A DNA stretch of 64,000 bases, taken from the NCBI RefSeq assembly GCF_900142135.1, contig NZ_FQZU01000024.1:28211-92210 (forward strand), in the 5' to 3' direction. The notes under the pieces are model-generated. The model ran no database searches. It was not told the origin of the DNA and worked only from the letters and a program-made list of their open reading frames with translations. Positions 56,201 to 63,760 of this stretch are shown here, one piece after another (the stretch's first letter is position 1; each line of letters opens with the position of its first letter). Position numbers and translations under genes: made by a program. The stretch comes from Desulfatibacillum alkenivorans DSM 16219 (GTDB lineage Bacteria > Desulfobacterota > Desulfobacteria > Desulfobacterales > Desulfatibacillaceae).

Positions 56201-56987
56201 TCATGGGGTTGATCAGGACGTCGACGGCGGATTTTCCGTCCTCCATGAAAAATTTTTCCACCACGTAATCCGAGCCCCGGTTTTTAACCACAACGTCTTT
56301 GAAGCGCTGGTGAAACACCGGAATGACATTGGCGCCCCGCCGCTCTATCTCTCGTATAATGGCGTCAATATAGGCCAGATTGTTGTTCACCCAATAGGAT
56401 TGATAAAACCACAGGCCCACGGTCAGCCTGCCCGGGCGGATCTTTTTCTCCTTATATTCCTCAATGGAGGGGATGCCGGGAAAATCCGGGTGGTATATTC
56501 CCTCCTGGGGCAAGACCTCGGGCAAAGGCGCATCAGGCGCCCGTTTGTCCAGAAAGGCTTCCAGATACCGCATAAGGGAGCAAAAATTCATGGCGCCGCC
56601 GTAGGATAGATAGGCGCAGATATCCTTCCATTCCGGGGAGTCGAATCGGGTGGAGTATTCCTGAGCCAGAGCCATGGATTCTTCGTCTCCGCCGGTGGGC
56701 TGGACATGGAGCAGGGGCTTGACCCCGTCCTCCTGTTCCATGGCTTCCACCATGGCGTCCCAGGCCGGGCAGGATTGCTTTCCGCCGTGGAGGCCTATGA
56801 TAACGATATCGGAAGCCATGGCGCGTTTGACAAAGGAATCAATTTGCCTCTGGTCGAAAAGCTGGCTTTGGGTCCGGGCGAAAACCCGGGCCTGGCCGCC
56901 CTGGTCCAGAAAACGTTGAATTCCTCCGGACAAGGATTGGATCTCCATGGACGTGGCGCTGAAGTAGCTAAGGTTGAATTGGCTCAT
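53223..56987 (-). CDS. cobN: Cobaltochelatase CobN-type large subunit
   Basis: A 1254-residue CobN/magnesium-chelatase H family protein. Conserved blocks include MHIGKHGSLEWLPGKALGLS, IYPYIINDPSEGAQAKRRSY, ARTTEEMDATMAGLNGEFVP, GRNFYSVDPLTIPTPGAWEAG and a C-terminal NALDRE-type region (NKYALDREMQDWMKEVNPYA). Class I chelatases need CobS/CobT or ChlI/ChlD ATPases, which are absent here. It is preceded by AGGGA. It lies between the radical SAM gene and cbiZ in the riboswitch-controlled cluster. Confidence 0.95.
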   Translation of the reverse strand: MSQFNLSYFSATSMEIQSLSGGIQRFLDQGGQARVFARTQSQLFDQRQIDSFVKRAMASDIVIIGLHGGKQSCPAWDAMVEAMEQEDGVKPLLHVQPTGGDEESMALAQEYSTRFDSPEWKDICAYLSYGGAMNFCSLMRYLEAFLDKRAPDAPLPEVLPQEGIYHPDFPGIPSIEEYKEKKIRPGRLTVGLWFYQSYWVNNNLAYIDAIIREIERRGANVIPVFHQRFKDVVVKNRGSDYVVEKFFMEDGKSAVDVLINPMMFALTMVSKEYEKLYPAMNVPVIQAMMTMQPQEVWRESIQGMKTMEVSYNAAQPEFDGALITVPVASREEEDVDPVTGALLSRYKPIEDRSNKMVSLALNWGRLSKLKNSEKKVAIVFHHYPPRNDRIGCARGLDSFESVKLMLDRMKNDGYQVEECFKNGQQLAERILGCMTCDQRWLTYDKMAERCQAFASDKEYNPWHENLPAAIREKQTRDWGKIPGELFVYKEQMMFPGFVNGNVFVTIQPPRGFFENTEAIYHDMHLSPPHHYPAHYRWIKNVFKADAVMHIGKHGSLEWLPGKALGLSEECYPDSAIMDLPNIYPYIINDPSEGAQAKRRSYCCIIDHLTPVFTNADLYEDLTRVESKVKEYEDAKKEDPAKCDVLKPLVWEAVVEADLDKDLEAAEESVFADFDAFLEKLHAYMHELSDTMIEDGLHTFSVPPQGEQLVEFLVQLTRLDNGDVPSLRESVCQTLGWDMDVLLENKGQTLPQYNGKTGGDCIRQAHETALAMVGNFHKTGFDKNAVPSIVEDAVGKRDLMLEKTLAYIAGSLAPNIARTTEEMDATMAGLNGEFVPPGPSGAPSRGQADILPTGRNFYSVDPLTIPTPGAWEAGVRLGDALIERALEETGKYPENVGIIIYGGPTMRSRGDDIAEILYLYGLKPVWAKGSGRVAGLEVIPYSQLNRPRIDVTPRTSGFFRDSFPNLMELLDEAAQMAAALDEPEESNLIRKHVVTDMQTYMESGMSKDEAFREATFRVFGCPPGAYGAGVAELVESKQWDTQNDLAANYIRYSSHAYGKGTYGAQKPETFRRVLSRMDATVKNEDSREYDMMSCTDYYNYYGGLIVAAKTVRGEAPLSLMGDSSDPRRVKMRTTQEEAKHILRSRLINPKWLDGLKRHGYKGAGDISHMMDVMLGWDATADVMDDWMYERVANKYALDREMQDWMKEVNPYALQNILDKLLEAIKRGMWNASDEMEDALMQEYLDIEGEIEELTE

Positions 56988-57007
56988 AAGTTTTCCCTGA
57001 TAGTTTT

Positions 57008-58030
57008 TTAAGCGGCCGAAACCTTTTTAAGCAGCTTGAAAAGGGTTTGTGTCATAACGCAGGATAAAGGCGCCCCGGTTTCCTTGTTGTAATAAAGCCG
57101 GGAGGGACATTCCCCCGGGCAAACCTCCCTGGCTTCGCAGGTGCGGCACTCCCGATAGATGGAATGCTTGATAAGCGCCGTGCATATAGGCGGCGCTGCG
57201 CCCTCTAAAATGCTTCCCTTAAAAAATGCCGGATCTCCAATGGTTTGCCCGCAAGGATACACCCCGCCGTCAGGACTCACAGCCAGGCTTTGCCCCAGTT
57301 GAGCGCGGCAATAGGCCTTTGTTTTTCGGGTTGAAGAAGGGTGAAGCAGCCTCTCGGCCTCCCGAAGGACGATGGGGCTTTTTCTGCGGGCGTTTACAAA
57401 GTCAAGGCAGCGCTTCAAATTCACAAGCCCATCCACCAGCGCTTGATGAGAAGGCGGAAAAACCCCGGATTTCGGCTGCGAGCCTTTACGCACTAAAAGG
57501 TCCAAAGCCATGCCCTGGATGGTTGGGAACGCGGAAAGAAGCAGGGCGGTTTTGCCCAAGCTGGCGGCGTTATCCGCAGTAACGACAGTGGTGGTGCGGA
57601 ACGGAACGCTATAATCGGTAAGGAGGGCCAGGCTGTTCAATGTCTGCTCGGCCTCGCCCCGTAATCTATTGTGAAGGGTGATGGAGCCGTCCAAAGAAAC
57701 GCCCACTTGGACCTTATGGGCAAGCAAGGCTTGGGCGATACTGTCGTCAATAAGCGTTCCGTTGGTTTGCAGGCCCACGCTGGCCTGAACCTCTGATTTT
57801 TGAATATATTCGAGAATTTCCAGGACAACGCCCCAGGCCAGCAAAGGCTCTCCGCCCGTGATTTGAACATGAAAGCTCTCGGCGTGGGCGGCCGCCAGGT
57901 CAATGGCCGTTTTCGCCCATTCGGGCTTCATGACGTCGTTGTTGGGTTCGCCCCGGTAGCAATATTTGCAAGCCAGGTTGCATTTGCCGGTAACCGATAG
58001 GGTCAGGTATTTGATGGGGCGGTTTTCCAT
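57008..58030 (-). CDS. Radical SAM/SPASM domain protein
   Basis: A 340-residue radical SAM enzyme. The SAM-cluster motif is CNLACKYC, GGEPLL follows in the core, and the SPASM-like C-terminus carries several cysteines (AYCRAQLGQ, VYPCGQTIG, ECRTCEAREVCPGECPSRLYY, PLSCVMTQ) for auxiliary Fe-S clusters. SPASM enzymes modify peptides or tetrapyrroles (for example the AhbC/NirJ enzymes), but this sequence is not clearly either of those. The ATG at 58030 is preferred, with GGAG upstream, 2 bases after the ABC ATPase stop. It is 20 bases before cobN. Confidence 0.9.
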   Translation of the reverse strand: MENRPIKYLTLSVTGKCNLACKYCYRGEPNNDVMKPEWAKTAIDLAAAHAESFHVQITGGEPLLAWGVVLEILEYIQKSEVQASVGLQTNGTLIDDSIAQALLAHKVQVGVSLDGSITLHNRLRGEAEQTLNSLALLTDYSVPFRTTTVVTADNAASLGKTALLLSAFPTIQGMALDLLVRKGSQPKSGVFPPSHQALVDGLVNLKRCLDFVNARRKSPIVLREAERLLHPSSTRKTKAYCRAQLGQSLAVSPDGGVYPCGQTIGDPAFFKGSILEGAAPPICTALIKHSIYRECRTCEAREVCPGECPSRLYYNKETGAPLSCVMTQTLFKLLKKVSAA

Positions 58031-58032
58031 GC

Positions 58033-59268
58033 TTATTCTCCATGCAGCCCGGGCCGGCTGGCGGCCAGGAGCTTTTCCAGCAGTTCGGTGGAGCTGTTGC
58101 ACAGGATCATGGACGAAGAATCCTTGCCGTAAATTGTCTGTGCGTCCTCTTTGGAGCGCAGGGAGAACACGGACTTGTGGGCGGAAAGGGCCGCCTGGAT
58201 CAACCGGATGTTATTTTGGTTGGCCGGGCCGATTTCGTAACCGGCGTCCACAATCAAGTCTGCTTGGAGTGCGGACTTCAGGGCGTTATCCAGGGAGTCG
58301 CCGCCCACGGGCTCCTGGGGGCTTTGAATAAAGCAATCGGCTCCGATGGCGGAAGCCACAAAGCAGTCCAGGTCGTTGGCGTGCACGACTCCGGCGGCCA
58401 GGGAAAATCCGTGCTTGGAAAGGAGCCGGAACAGACCGGCCCCGCTCCCCATGCCGGAGTTTACAAAAACCTTTTCCCGGCTGGCTTTGGGGCGCATTTC
58501 CAATGTGCAAAGGCTCGCGTCATAGCTGGCGCCTTCGAATTCATAAAGTTCGGCCACCCGGTTTTCTGAAAGCACCTGTTCCGTGGGGCCGGAGCGGGCC
58601 TCCCTGCCCTTTGCCACGCACACGGCCATGTCCGATACCCTGGCTGCTACGTCCACGTCGTGGAGGGAGGCGGCCACGGCCAGCCCTTTTTCCCGGCAAA
58701 GCTGGCGCAGAATGCCCATGACTTCCATGCGGTGTTTCAAGTCCAGGTGCATGGTGGGTTCGTCCAAAAGAATGATTTCCGGCTCCTGGGCCAAGGCTCG
58801 GGCGATGGAAACCTTTTGGCGCTCTCCGTCGGAAAGCTCTCCCATTTGCCGGTGGGCCAAGTCTGCTGCTTTGACCCATTCCAGGCATTCCCTGACCACG
58901 TCCAGGTCTCGTCCCGACAACCGGCCCATAAATCCGGTGTGCGGGTGGCGTCCCAGGGAGACGAATTCAAACACGCTGAAGACGCCGGGGTTGACCTTTT
59001 CGGTCAGGACCACGGAAAGCCGTTTGGCCAAAGCCGAGGCGGAGTAATCGTATAAATTTTTCCCCTGCAGAAGGATTTTTCCTCTGACAGGGGGAAGCAA
59101 ACGCGCCAGCGTGCGCAGGAGGGTGGTTTTACCAGCCCCGTTGGGACCCAGGAGCGCCGTAAATGTCCCGGGCGGAAAAGAAAGATCCAGGCCGTAAAGA
59201 ACTTCCTTGTTCCCATAACCCACACAGAGGTCTTGAGTAAAAATGGCTGCATCGGGTTTACCATTCAT
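58033..59268 (-). CDS. btuD: Corrinoid/siderophore-type ABC transporter ATPase with extra C-terminal domain
   Basis: A 411-residue protein. The first ~250 residues are a BtuD/FepC ATPase: GPNGAGKTT, signature LSDGERQKV, Walker B IILLDEPTMHLD and the switch histidine in SLHDVD. The remaining ~160 residues are an added domain (VFVNSGMGSGAGLFRLLSKH, VVHANDLDCFVASAIGAD, VDAGYEIGPANQNNIRLIQA). This extension is absent from E. coli BtuD. The start at 59268 follows GGAGG and overlaps the permease stop by 4 bases. Confidence 0.9.
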   Translation of the reverse strand: MNGKPDAAIFTQDLCVGYGNKEVLYGLDLSFPPGTFTALLGPNGAGKTTLLRTLARLLPPVRGKILLQGKNLYDYSASALAKRLSVVLTEKVNPGVFSVFEFVSLGRHPHTGFMGRLSGRDLDVVRECLEWVKAADLAHRQMGELSDGERQKVSIARALAQEPEIILLDEPTMHLDLKHRMEVMGILRQLCREKGLAVAASLHDVDVAARVSDMAVCVAKGREARSGPTEQVLSENRVAELYEFEGASYDASLCTLEMRPKASREKVFVNSGMGSGAGLFRLLSKHGFSLAAGVVHANDLDCFVASAIGADCFIQSPQEPVGGDSLDNALKSALQADLIVDAGYEIGPANQNNIRLIQAALSAHKSVFSLRSKEDAQTIYGKDSSSMILCNSSTELLEKLLAASRPGLHGE

Positions 59269-60293
59269 GAGACCACCCTCCTGCGCAACAGTAGTCCGAT
59301 AACAATGGGCGCGCCGAAAAAGGCCGTGATGGCCGATATGGGCAATTCCACCGGTGAGAACAGCAGCCGGGCAAGGAGGTCGCAAACACCGGTGACCACT
59401 GCTCCCAACAGGGCCGCCCCCGGCGCCAGTACATTGTTATCCGAGGTCCTGAAAACCAGCCTGGCCATGTGGGGGACCGCCAGGCCTATGAAGGCTACAG
59501 GACCGGCCATGCCCGTCACCATTCCGGCGAGGGCGCAGGCCGCCAAAAGGATGAGGATGCGGAACAAGCGAATATTCACTCCCATGGAAGCTGCATACTC
59601 CTCACCCAGCAAGAACGCGTTGAGGGGCTTGGAAAGCAGATACACGCCGAACGCGACAGCCCCTCCACCAAAAAACAAAATATATATTTCGGATTGATGA
59701 AATCCCGAAAAACTGCCTAATTGCCACAAAACAAAGCCCTTGACCTGCTCCTTTTCGGCGAAAGCCACCAAAATACTGGTCACGGCATGGCAAAGGTAGC
59801 CGATCATGAGGCCTAAAATTAACAGCGTCACCCCCTGGCGAATTTTCGCCGCAGCAGCCAGGACCAGCATCATGGCGCCGTAGGCTCCTGCAAAGGCGGC
59901 CAGGGTGGTGAGATAGGGCGCAATTTGGGTCAGCCCCAATTGAAGGGACGTAAGCATGACTACGCTCACCATGAGGGTGGCGCCGGAGGAGATGCCCAGG
60001 ATATACGGCCCCACCACAGGATTCCTGAAATACACCTGGAGCAAAAGCCCTGCTATGGCCAGGTAGGCGCCGCCCATGGCGCTGGCCAGGGCCCGGGGAA
60101 TGCGGATTTTCCACAGGATGGTTCCCAGCGTGCTTGCGTCGTCCCCGCTCATGATGATGTGCAAAGCCTGGCTGAAGTCGATTTTCACCGAGCCCAGAAA
60201 TATATTGGCGCATAAGACGGCCATCAAGGCGGCGGACAAGCCAATAAACCCGGAGGTCCACCGTTGTTTGGATATTTGTGCAAAATTTTCCAT
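59265..60293 (-). CDS. btuC: FecCD/BtuC-type ABC transporter permease
   Basis: A 342-residue permease with about nine or ten membrane helices. GRNPxVGPYILGxSSGA-type FRNPVVGPYILGISSGATL, WQLGSFSG and LAVPHMARLVFRTSDN are family signatures of iron-siderophore and B12 importers. It starts immediately after the binding-protein stop (TAGATG) and ends inside the ATPase start. The B12 riboswitch supports corrinoid or cobalt as the cargo. Confidence 0.93.
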   Translation of the reverse strand: MENFAQISKQRWTSGFIGLSAALMAVLCANIFLGSVKIDFSQALHIIMSGDDASTLGTILWKIRIPRALASAMGGAYLAIAGLLLQVYFRNPVVGPYILGISSGATLMVSVVMLTSLQLGLTQIAPYLTTLAAFAGAYGAMMLVLAAAAKIRQGVTLLILGLMIGYLCHAVTSILVAFAEKEQVKGFVLWQLGSFSGFHQSEIYILFFGGGAVAFGVYLLSKPLNAFLLGEEYAASMGVNIRLFRILILLAACALAGMVTGMAGPVAFIGLAVPHMARLVFRTSDNNVLAPGAALLGAVVTGVCDLLARLLFSPVELPISAITAFFGAPIVIGLLLRRRVVS

Positions 60294-61439
60294 CTATGCG
60301 TCTTTCTCGGGCAGTTCGGTAAAGTATTTCCGTTCATAATTAGGGTACAAATCAGGGTGCACAATGGCGGCGATCTCCAGCAAGATTTCGTCCAGTTTGT
60401 GCCCGGATTGGGAATAATGCGGCAAAGGCGCAAACACTTTGCCGGCATGCAAAGGCTGTATGGCCGACATGGACGGATTGGTTTTAGCCAGGGCTTCCTT
60501 GGACGTGGCGCCCGTCAAGGGCGTGCGATAGGTAAAGAGGATTTCCGCGTCTTCGCCGCCTGTGAGGAATCGTTCCATGGAAATTTCTATGCAGGAAGCG
60601 CCGAACACGTCGTCAAACACATAATCGCCCATGGCCAGGCCAACCAATTCGCCCACCCAGGCGTTGCCAGGCTCCACCAGCACGCGTTTTTCGTAGATGT
60701 CGCCCCACATGACTTTGGGGTGTTCCTCTGCTTGGGCGGCTTTTTCCGCGATTTCCTGCAGGACTCCGGCCACCTGGCCGAAATATTCCGAGGCTTCCGT
60801 TTCCTTTCCGAAAAAGGGCGCCAAAAAGTTTACGAATTTCATTTTGGCGTTCAAACACATGGCCACGGGCGTGGAGGTGATGAGGCACGGAATGCCAAGG
60901 TCCTCCAAAATGGGGATGACGGAGTGATCCCAGGTCATGGCCATTTCCGGGCCTGTTTTCTTAAGCACTTCAAAATCTATGGAATTATAGCTTCCCAGGA
61001 AGGCGATCTTGCCGGATTCCATGCCTTGAACCACTTCCGGGATGACCCATTCGTCCTTGGGAGCGGTCACGCCCACCAGCACGTCTTCGATAACGCCCAG
61101 GACCTTGAGGATGGAGATGTCAAAATATCCGTAGGCGGCAACGCTGCGCACCGGAGTTTCCACAATCCGGCTTTTGGGAAAGCCCTCCAAGGGGGGCTTG
61201 CCCCGGGGAACCAGCAAAAACTCCCGCTTGGCGCCGTCCCGAACCTTTACGTAGCCGTCCTCCAGGTATTCCACGGAAAACTCGCCCAGGGCCAGAAAGG
61301 AGGCGGGCGTGGGCGCGGCTTTTTCCGCATTTTTCTCCTGGATGGAGGCTTCGGACGAGGAGTTGCAGCCCGTGCAAAAAAGCAGGGCTGTAAAGATAAA
61401 AGTAGATAAGATCAATATTTTGTTTTTAAAATTAAGCAT
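60294..61439 (-). CDS. btuF: BtuF-like substrate-binding lipoprotein
   Basis: A 381-residue type III periplasmic binding protein. The N-terminal lipobox ends LLFCTGC, so it should be lipid-anchored. The two lobes are joined by a long helix (about residues 190-215). RSVAAYGYFDISILKVLG and KTGPEMAMTWDHS are typical family segments. It is larger than E. coli BtuF (about 266 residues). The ATG at 61439 overlaps the ResB-like stop by 8 bases. Cargo assignment to corrinoid is by context. Confidence 0.88.
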   Translation of the reverse strand: MLNFKNKILILSTFIFTALLFCTGCNSSSEASIQEKNAEKAAPTPASFLALGEFSVEYLEDGYVKVRDGAKREFLLVPRGKPPLEGFPKSRIVETPVRSVAAYGYFDISILKVLGVIEDVLVGVTAPKDEWVIPEVVQGMESGKIAFLGSYNSIDFEVLKKTGPEMAMTWDHSVIPILEDLGIPCLITSTPVAMCLNAKMKFVNFLAPFFGKETEASEYFGQVAGVLQEIAEKAAQAEEHPKVMWGDIYEKRVLVEPGNAWVGELVGLAMGDYVFDDVFGASCIEISMERFLTGGEDAEILFTYRTPLTGATSKEALAKTNPSMSAIQPLHAGKVFAPLPHYSQSGHKLDEILLEIAAIVHPDLYPNYERKYFTELPEKDA

Positions 61440-62262
61440 AACTACCCCGCATATGCCTTTCACCCCAGGGGGTGATGGAAAAAACGTAAAAAATCAGGCC
61501 CAGAACGAACAGGGCCATGCCTGCATAGTAAATGGGGATGCCGGGGTCCTGGCGGACCGTCAATCCCGCGTATTTGCGCCGAACCATGCCTCCTTCGGAC
61601 CGGGGCGCAAACTCCGCCATGTGCACGGACAGGCCCTGGAACCGGGCGGGGCGGTTAATGCCGGCTTGGGCGGTTTTGGTTCGGCCTTTGGAATCCTCAA
61701 AAAGGAGCGACGCGGTCGCGTTGATGGCGCGGCCGTCAAAGGGGGCCATGCGCTTTCCCTGATAGGTCCGGGTCTGCAAGCCGGTCAGGGTGATGGTTAT
61801 GGACGTGTTTTCCACCCTGGTCGGCCGGTCGGGCAATAGGATCAGGCTGGTCACCGTATTGGCGAAGATGTAGCTGGTCAGATACCCGGCCAGGATGATG
61901 ATCAGGGAGTAGTGCATGATGTGCGGAGACAGGCGCAAAACCAGGGACGTCCGGCTCGGGAGCCTTTTCCGGTTGCGCCAGATGGCGTTCACCCGGTCCG
62001 TGGTGCACACAAGGGTGTTCAGGCAGAGCAAAGCCAGCAAAGCCAGCAGGAGGAAAAACCACCACGTCACGGAGATATGGGTCAGCCCCCAGGTTTTGGC
62101 CCATGATATTAGCGAAAGGTCCTGCAGGGGCTTGAACACATGCACCTGGCTTCTGATCAGAAAGTATCCGATTCCGGCGCACACGCAAAGGCAGGTCATG
62201 CACACGAAGGTAAGACGCACGCTTGCCAGGGCATGCCATATTTTTTTTATCAAGGCATCCAT
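61432..62262 (-). CDS. ResB-like cytochrome c biogenesis membrane protein
   Basis: A 276-residue ResB-type protein. Three membrane helices lie at the N-terminus (FVCMTCLCVCAGIGYFLI, WWFFLLLALLALLCLNTLVC, IMHYSLIIILAGYLTSYIFA), then a soluble periplasmic-type domain of about 90 residues, then a fourth helix (YYAGMALFVLGLIFYVFS). This is a short form of ResB/Ccs1, which works with CcsA in heme delivery. It overlaps the CcsA-like gene by 13 bases and sits before the importer genes. The start codon has GGGGAGG upstream at a long spacing. Confidence 0.85.
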   Translation of the reverse strand: MDALIKKIWHALASVRLTFVCMTCLCVCAGIGYFLIRSQVHVFKPLQDLSLISWAKTWGLTHISVTWWFFLLLALLALLCLNTLVCTTDRVNAIWRNRKRLPSRTSLVLRLSPHIMHYSLIIILAGYLTSYIFANTVTSLILLPDRPTRVENTSITITLTGLQTRTYQGKRMAPFDGRAINATASLLFEDSKGRTKTAQAGINRPARFQGLSVHMAEFAPRSEGGMVRRKYAGLTVRQDPGIPIYYAGMALFVLGLIFYVFSITPWGERHMRGSYA

Positions 62263-63014
62263 GTCGGCGGAAAAAACCTCCCCATATCCGGTAAGCAAGC
62301 GAACACAAAGGCGATGACCGCCCCAAACACGGCAGCCCAGGCGATGCGATGCGTTTCAAAAAAGCGTAAAAGATCCAGGTGCAGAAACAGGGCGTAATAA
62401 AACCATACGACCATGCCCGCGATGACGGCCGGATCCTCCCACACTATGGGGGCGCCCCATCCCAGGTAGGACCATAACTCCCCGCTGAACATGGACGCCG
62501 TGAACAAGGCAAAGCCCCAGACCGTCCACTTGCGCCAGGAGGCTTTGGCTATTTTGGCCGGGTGTTCTCCCTCAGGGGAAATCAGCCAGGCGCCGGCAAC
62601 GCCCGCAGCGGCGAAAAAGCACGCCCGGGCGCCTGCGCCCAACAGCATGAACAAAAAGGCGAAAATGGTTCTCGTCCGGAGAAACGGCAGGTAATGGTCT
62701 TTGGGGAAGAACAAGGCCAGCAGGGATAGTGCGGCCAGCATAACGAAAAACAGCCTGCGCTCCCTGTTATCAGTGAAAGAGCGGAACAGGCAAATGCCAG
62801 CAAAGGCCCAGACCGCAAAATACGGCGCCTGATACAAGGCCAGGAGCGGATGCCATTTCATCAGGCGCAGAATGCATGAAATTCCGGCCAGGAGAAAGCC
62901 CAACCCCACAAAGGATTCTGCCAGTTTGTTCGCTGAAAAAAATGACGATAAGGCGGCTATGCAATGCGCCATGCATGCCCAGAAAAATATGGCTTTAAAA
63001 ACAGCAGGTTCCAT
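62250..63014 (-). CDS. CcsA/HemX-like membrane protein
   Basis: A 254-residue protein with about eight membrane helices. The WGAPIVWEDPAV segment near residue 190, preceded by GELWSYLG and followed by VVWFYYALFLHLDLL, is a version of the tryptophan-rich heme-handling motif WGxxWxWD of CcsA/CcmC proteins. It is the first gene behind the B12 riboswitch and forms a pair with the ResB-like gene. Whether it handles heme or another tetrapyrrole such as a corrinoid is unknown. The ribosome binding site is weak. Confidence 0.82.
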   Translation of the reverse strand: MEPAVFKAIFFWACMAHCIAALSSFFSANKLAESFVGLGFLLAGISCILRLMKWHPLLALYQAPYFAVWAFAGICLFRSFTDNRERRLFFVMLAALSLLALFFPKDHYLPFLRTRTIFAFLFMLLGAGARACFFAAAGVAGAWLISPEGEHPAKIAKASWRKWTVWGFALFTASMFSGELWSYLGWGAPIVWEDPAVIAGMVVWFYYALFLHLDLLRFFETHRIAWAAVFGAVIAFVFACLPDMGRFFPPTWMP

Positions 63015-63020
63015 GATCCA

Positions 63021-63058
63021 AAACAAAAAAGCCCTGCCTGTCGGGGAACAGGCAGGGC
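63021..63058 (-). terminator. Riboswitch expression-platform terminator
   Basis: On the minus strand, GCCCTGCCTG (63058-63049) and CAGGCAGGGC (63040-63031) form a perfect 10-base stem followed by TTTTTTGTTT. It sits between the cobalamin aptamer and the first gene, so B12 binding most likely stops transcription here. Confidence 0.9.
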
Positions 63059-63141
63059 ATGATGCGCCCTACAAAGCGAAGATCACGGATATAACGAATC
63101 CGCATCCCGCCTTAGACCCGAAGGCGAATGGAACGGCAACG

Positions 63142-63300
63142 GTTACGGCAGGTTTCCTGGCTCGTGTATCATCCTACTTGCCGCGCCTTCCCATTTGCCT
63201 TGGCAAACAGTGGCTTGTGCAGCTTTCGTCCTCACTTACAGTGGCGGGTCCGCAGCGGATTTGCACCGCTTTCCCATTTTAACCCCAAAGGGTCCGTAAC
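63142..63300 (-). ncRNA. Cobalamin (B12) riboswitch
   Basis: On the minus strand, P1 arms GTTACGG (63300-63294) and CCGTAAC (63148-63142) enclose the aptamer. Diagnostic segments follow in order: GGGAAAGCGGTGCAAATCCGC, the B12 box GCCACTGT, a second GCCACTG, and GAGCCAGGAAACCTGCC. A promoter lies just upstream and a terminator just downstream. It controls the corrinoid uptake and salvage cluster that starts at 63014. Confidence 0.97.
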
Positions 63301-63315
63301 GACTAATTTTGCTTG

Positions 63316-63345
63316 GCTATAAGGTTTTTTTTAGCGCTCTGTCAA
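63316..63345 (-). promoter_or_regulatory. Promoter of the B12-riboswitch cluster
   Basis: On the minus strand, TTGACA (63345-63340), an 18-base spacer and TATAGC (63321-63316). The expected start, near 63309, lies just before the aptamer. Confidence 0.75.
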
Positions 63346-63481
63346 GGAAAAACGGGCGGAAGGCGTAAATTGCGTTGATGCGGCCTATGGATAAATGGGC
63401 GGCAAAAAGGGCCATGCGCTGATTTTGCCAGGCTGCCTGTAACAAAGTCATGGGGCGGGGGGAGACGCATAAAGACACTGG

Positions 63482-63532
63482 GTCCCCGCTTGCGGACGAT
63501 CCTGAAAACCGGATCGCCCTTGCGGGGATGAC
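63482..63532. repeat. Imperfect palindromic (REP-like) element
   Basis: GTCCCCGCTTGCGGACGATCC and GGATCGCCCTTGCGGGGATGAC form an imperfect hairpin around TGAAAACC. This GTCATCCCCGCAAG type of palindrome recurs in intergenic DNA of many bacteria. Only one copy is seen here. Confidence 0.55.
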
Positions 63533-63760
63533 GATCTGCACGGATGAAATAAAGTGATAGGAACAGAAAATCATTTGTTGGGTTTCGCACGTATGTTTTC
63601 GGCGTTGATCATTATTCCGGCGAAGACTGGGCAGCCTTCTTTTGAAATGTTCTGCAAGCTCTACCCAATCTACTATTTTTGATGGCCCGGCAAAAAGTTT
63701 CCGGGATTAATGCCCCCACAATCAGGGCCGGTTTTTTGTTGTTTTTATAGGGAATAATGC

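Noticed and set aside
55167..56609. A 480-codon plus-strand open frame
   Set aside because: It is antisense to cobN, whose conserved motifs are unmistakable; the opposite frame has low-complexity, non-protein-like composition.
63317..63590. Overlapping 82-85 codon minus-strand frames
   Set aside because: They translate a palindromic repeat and have no conserved protein features.
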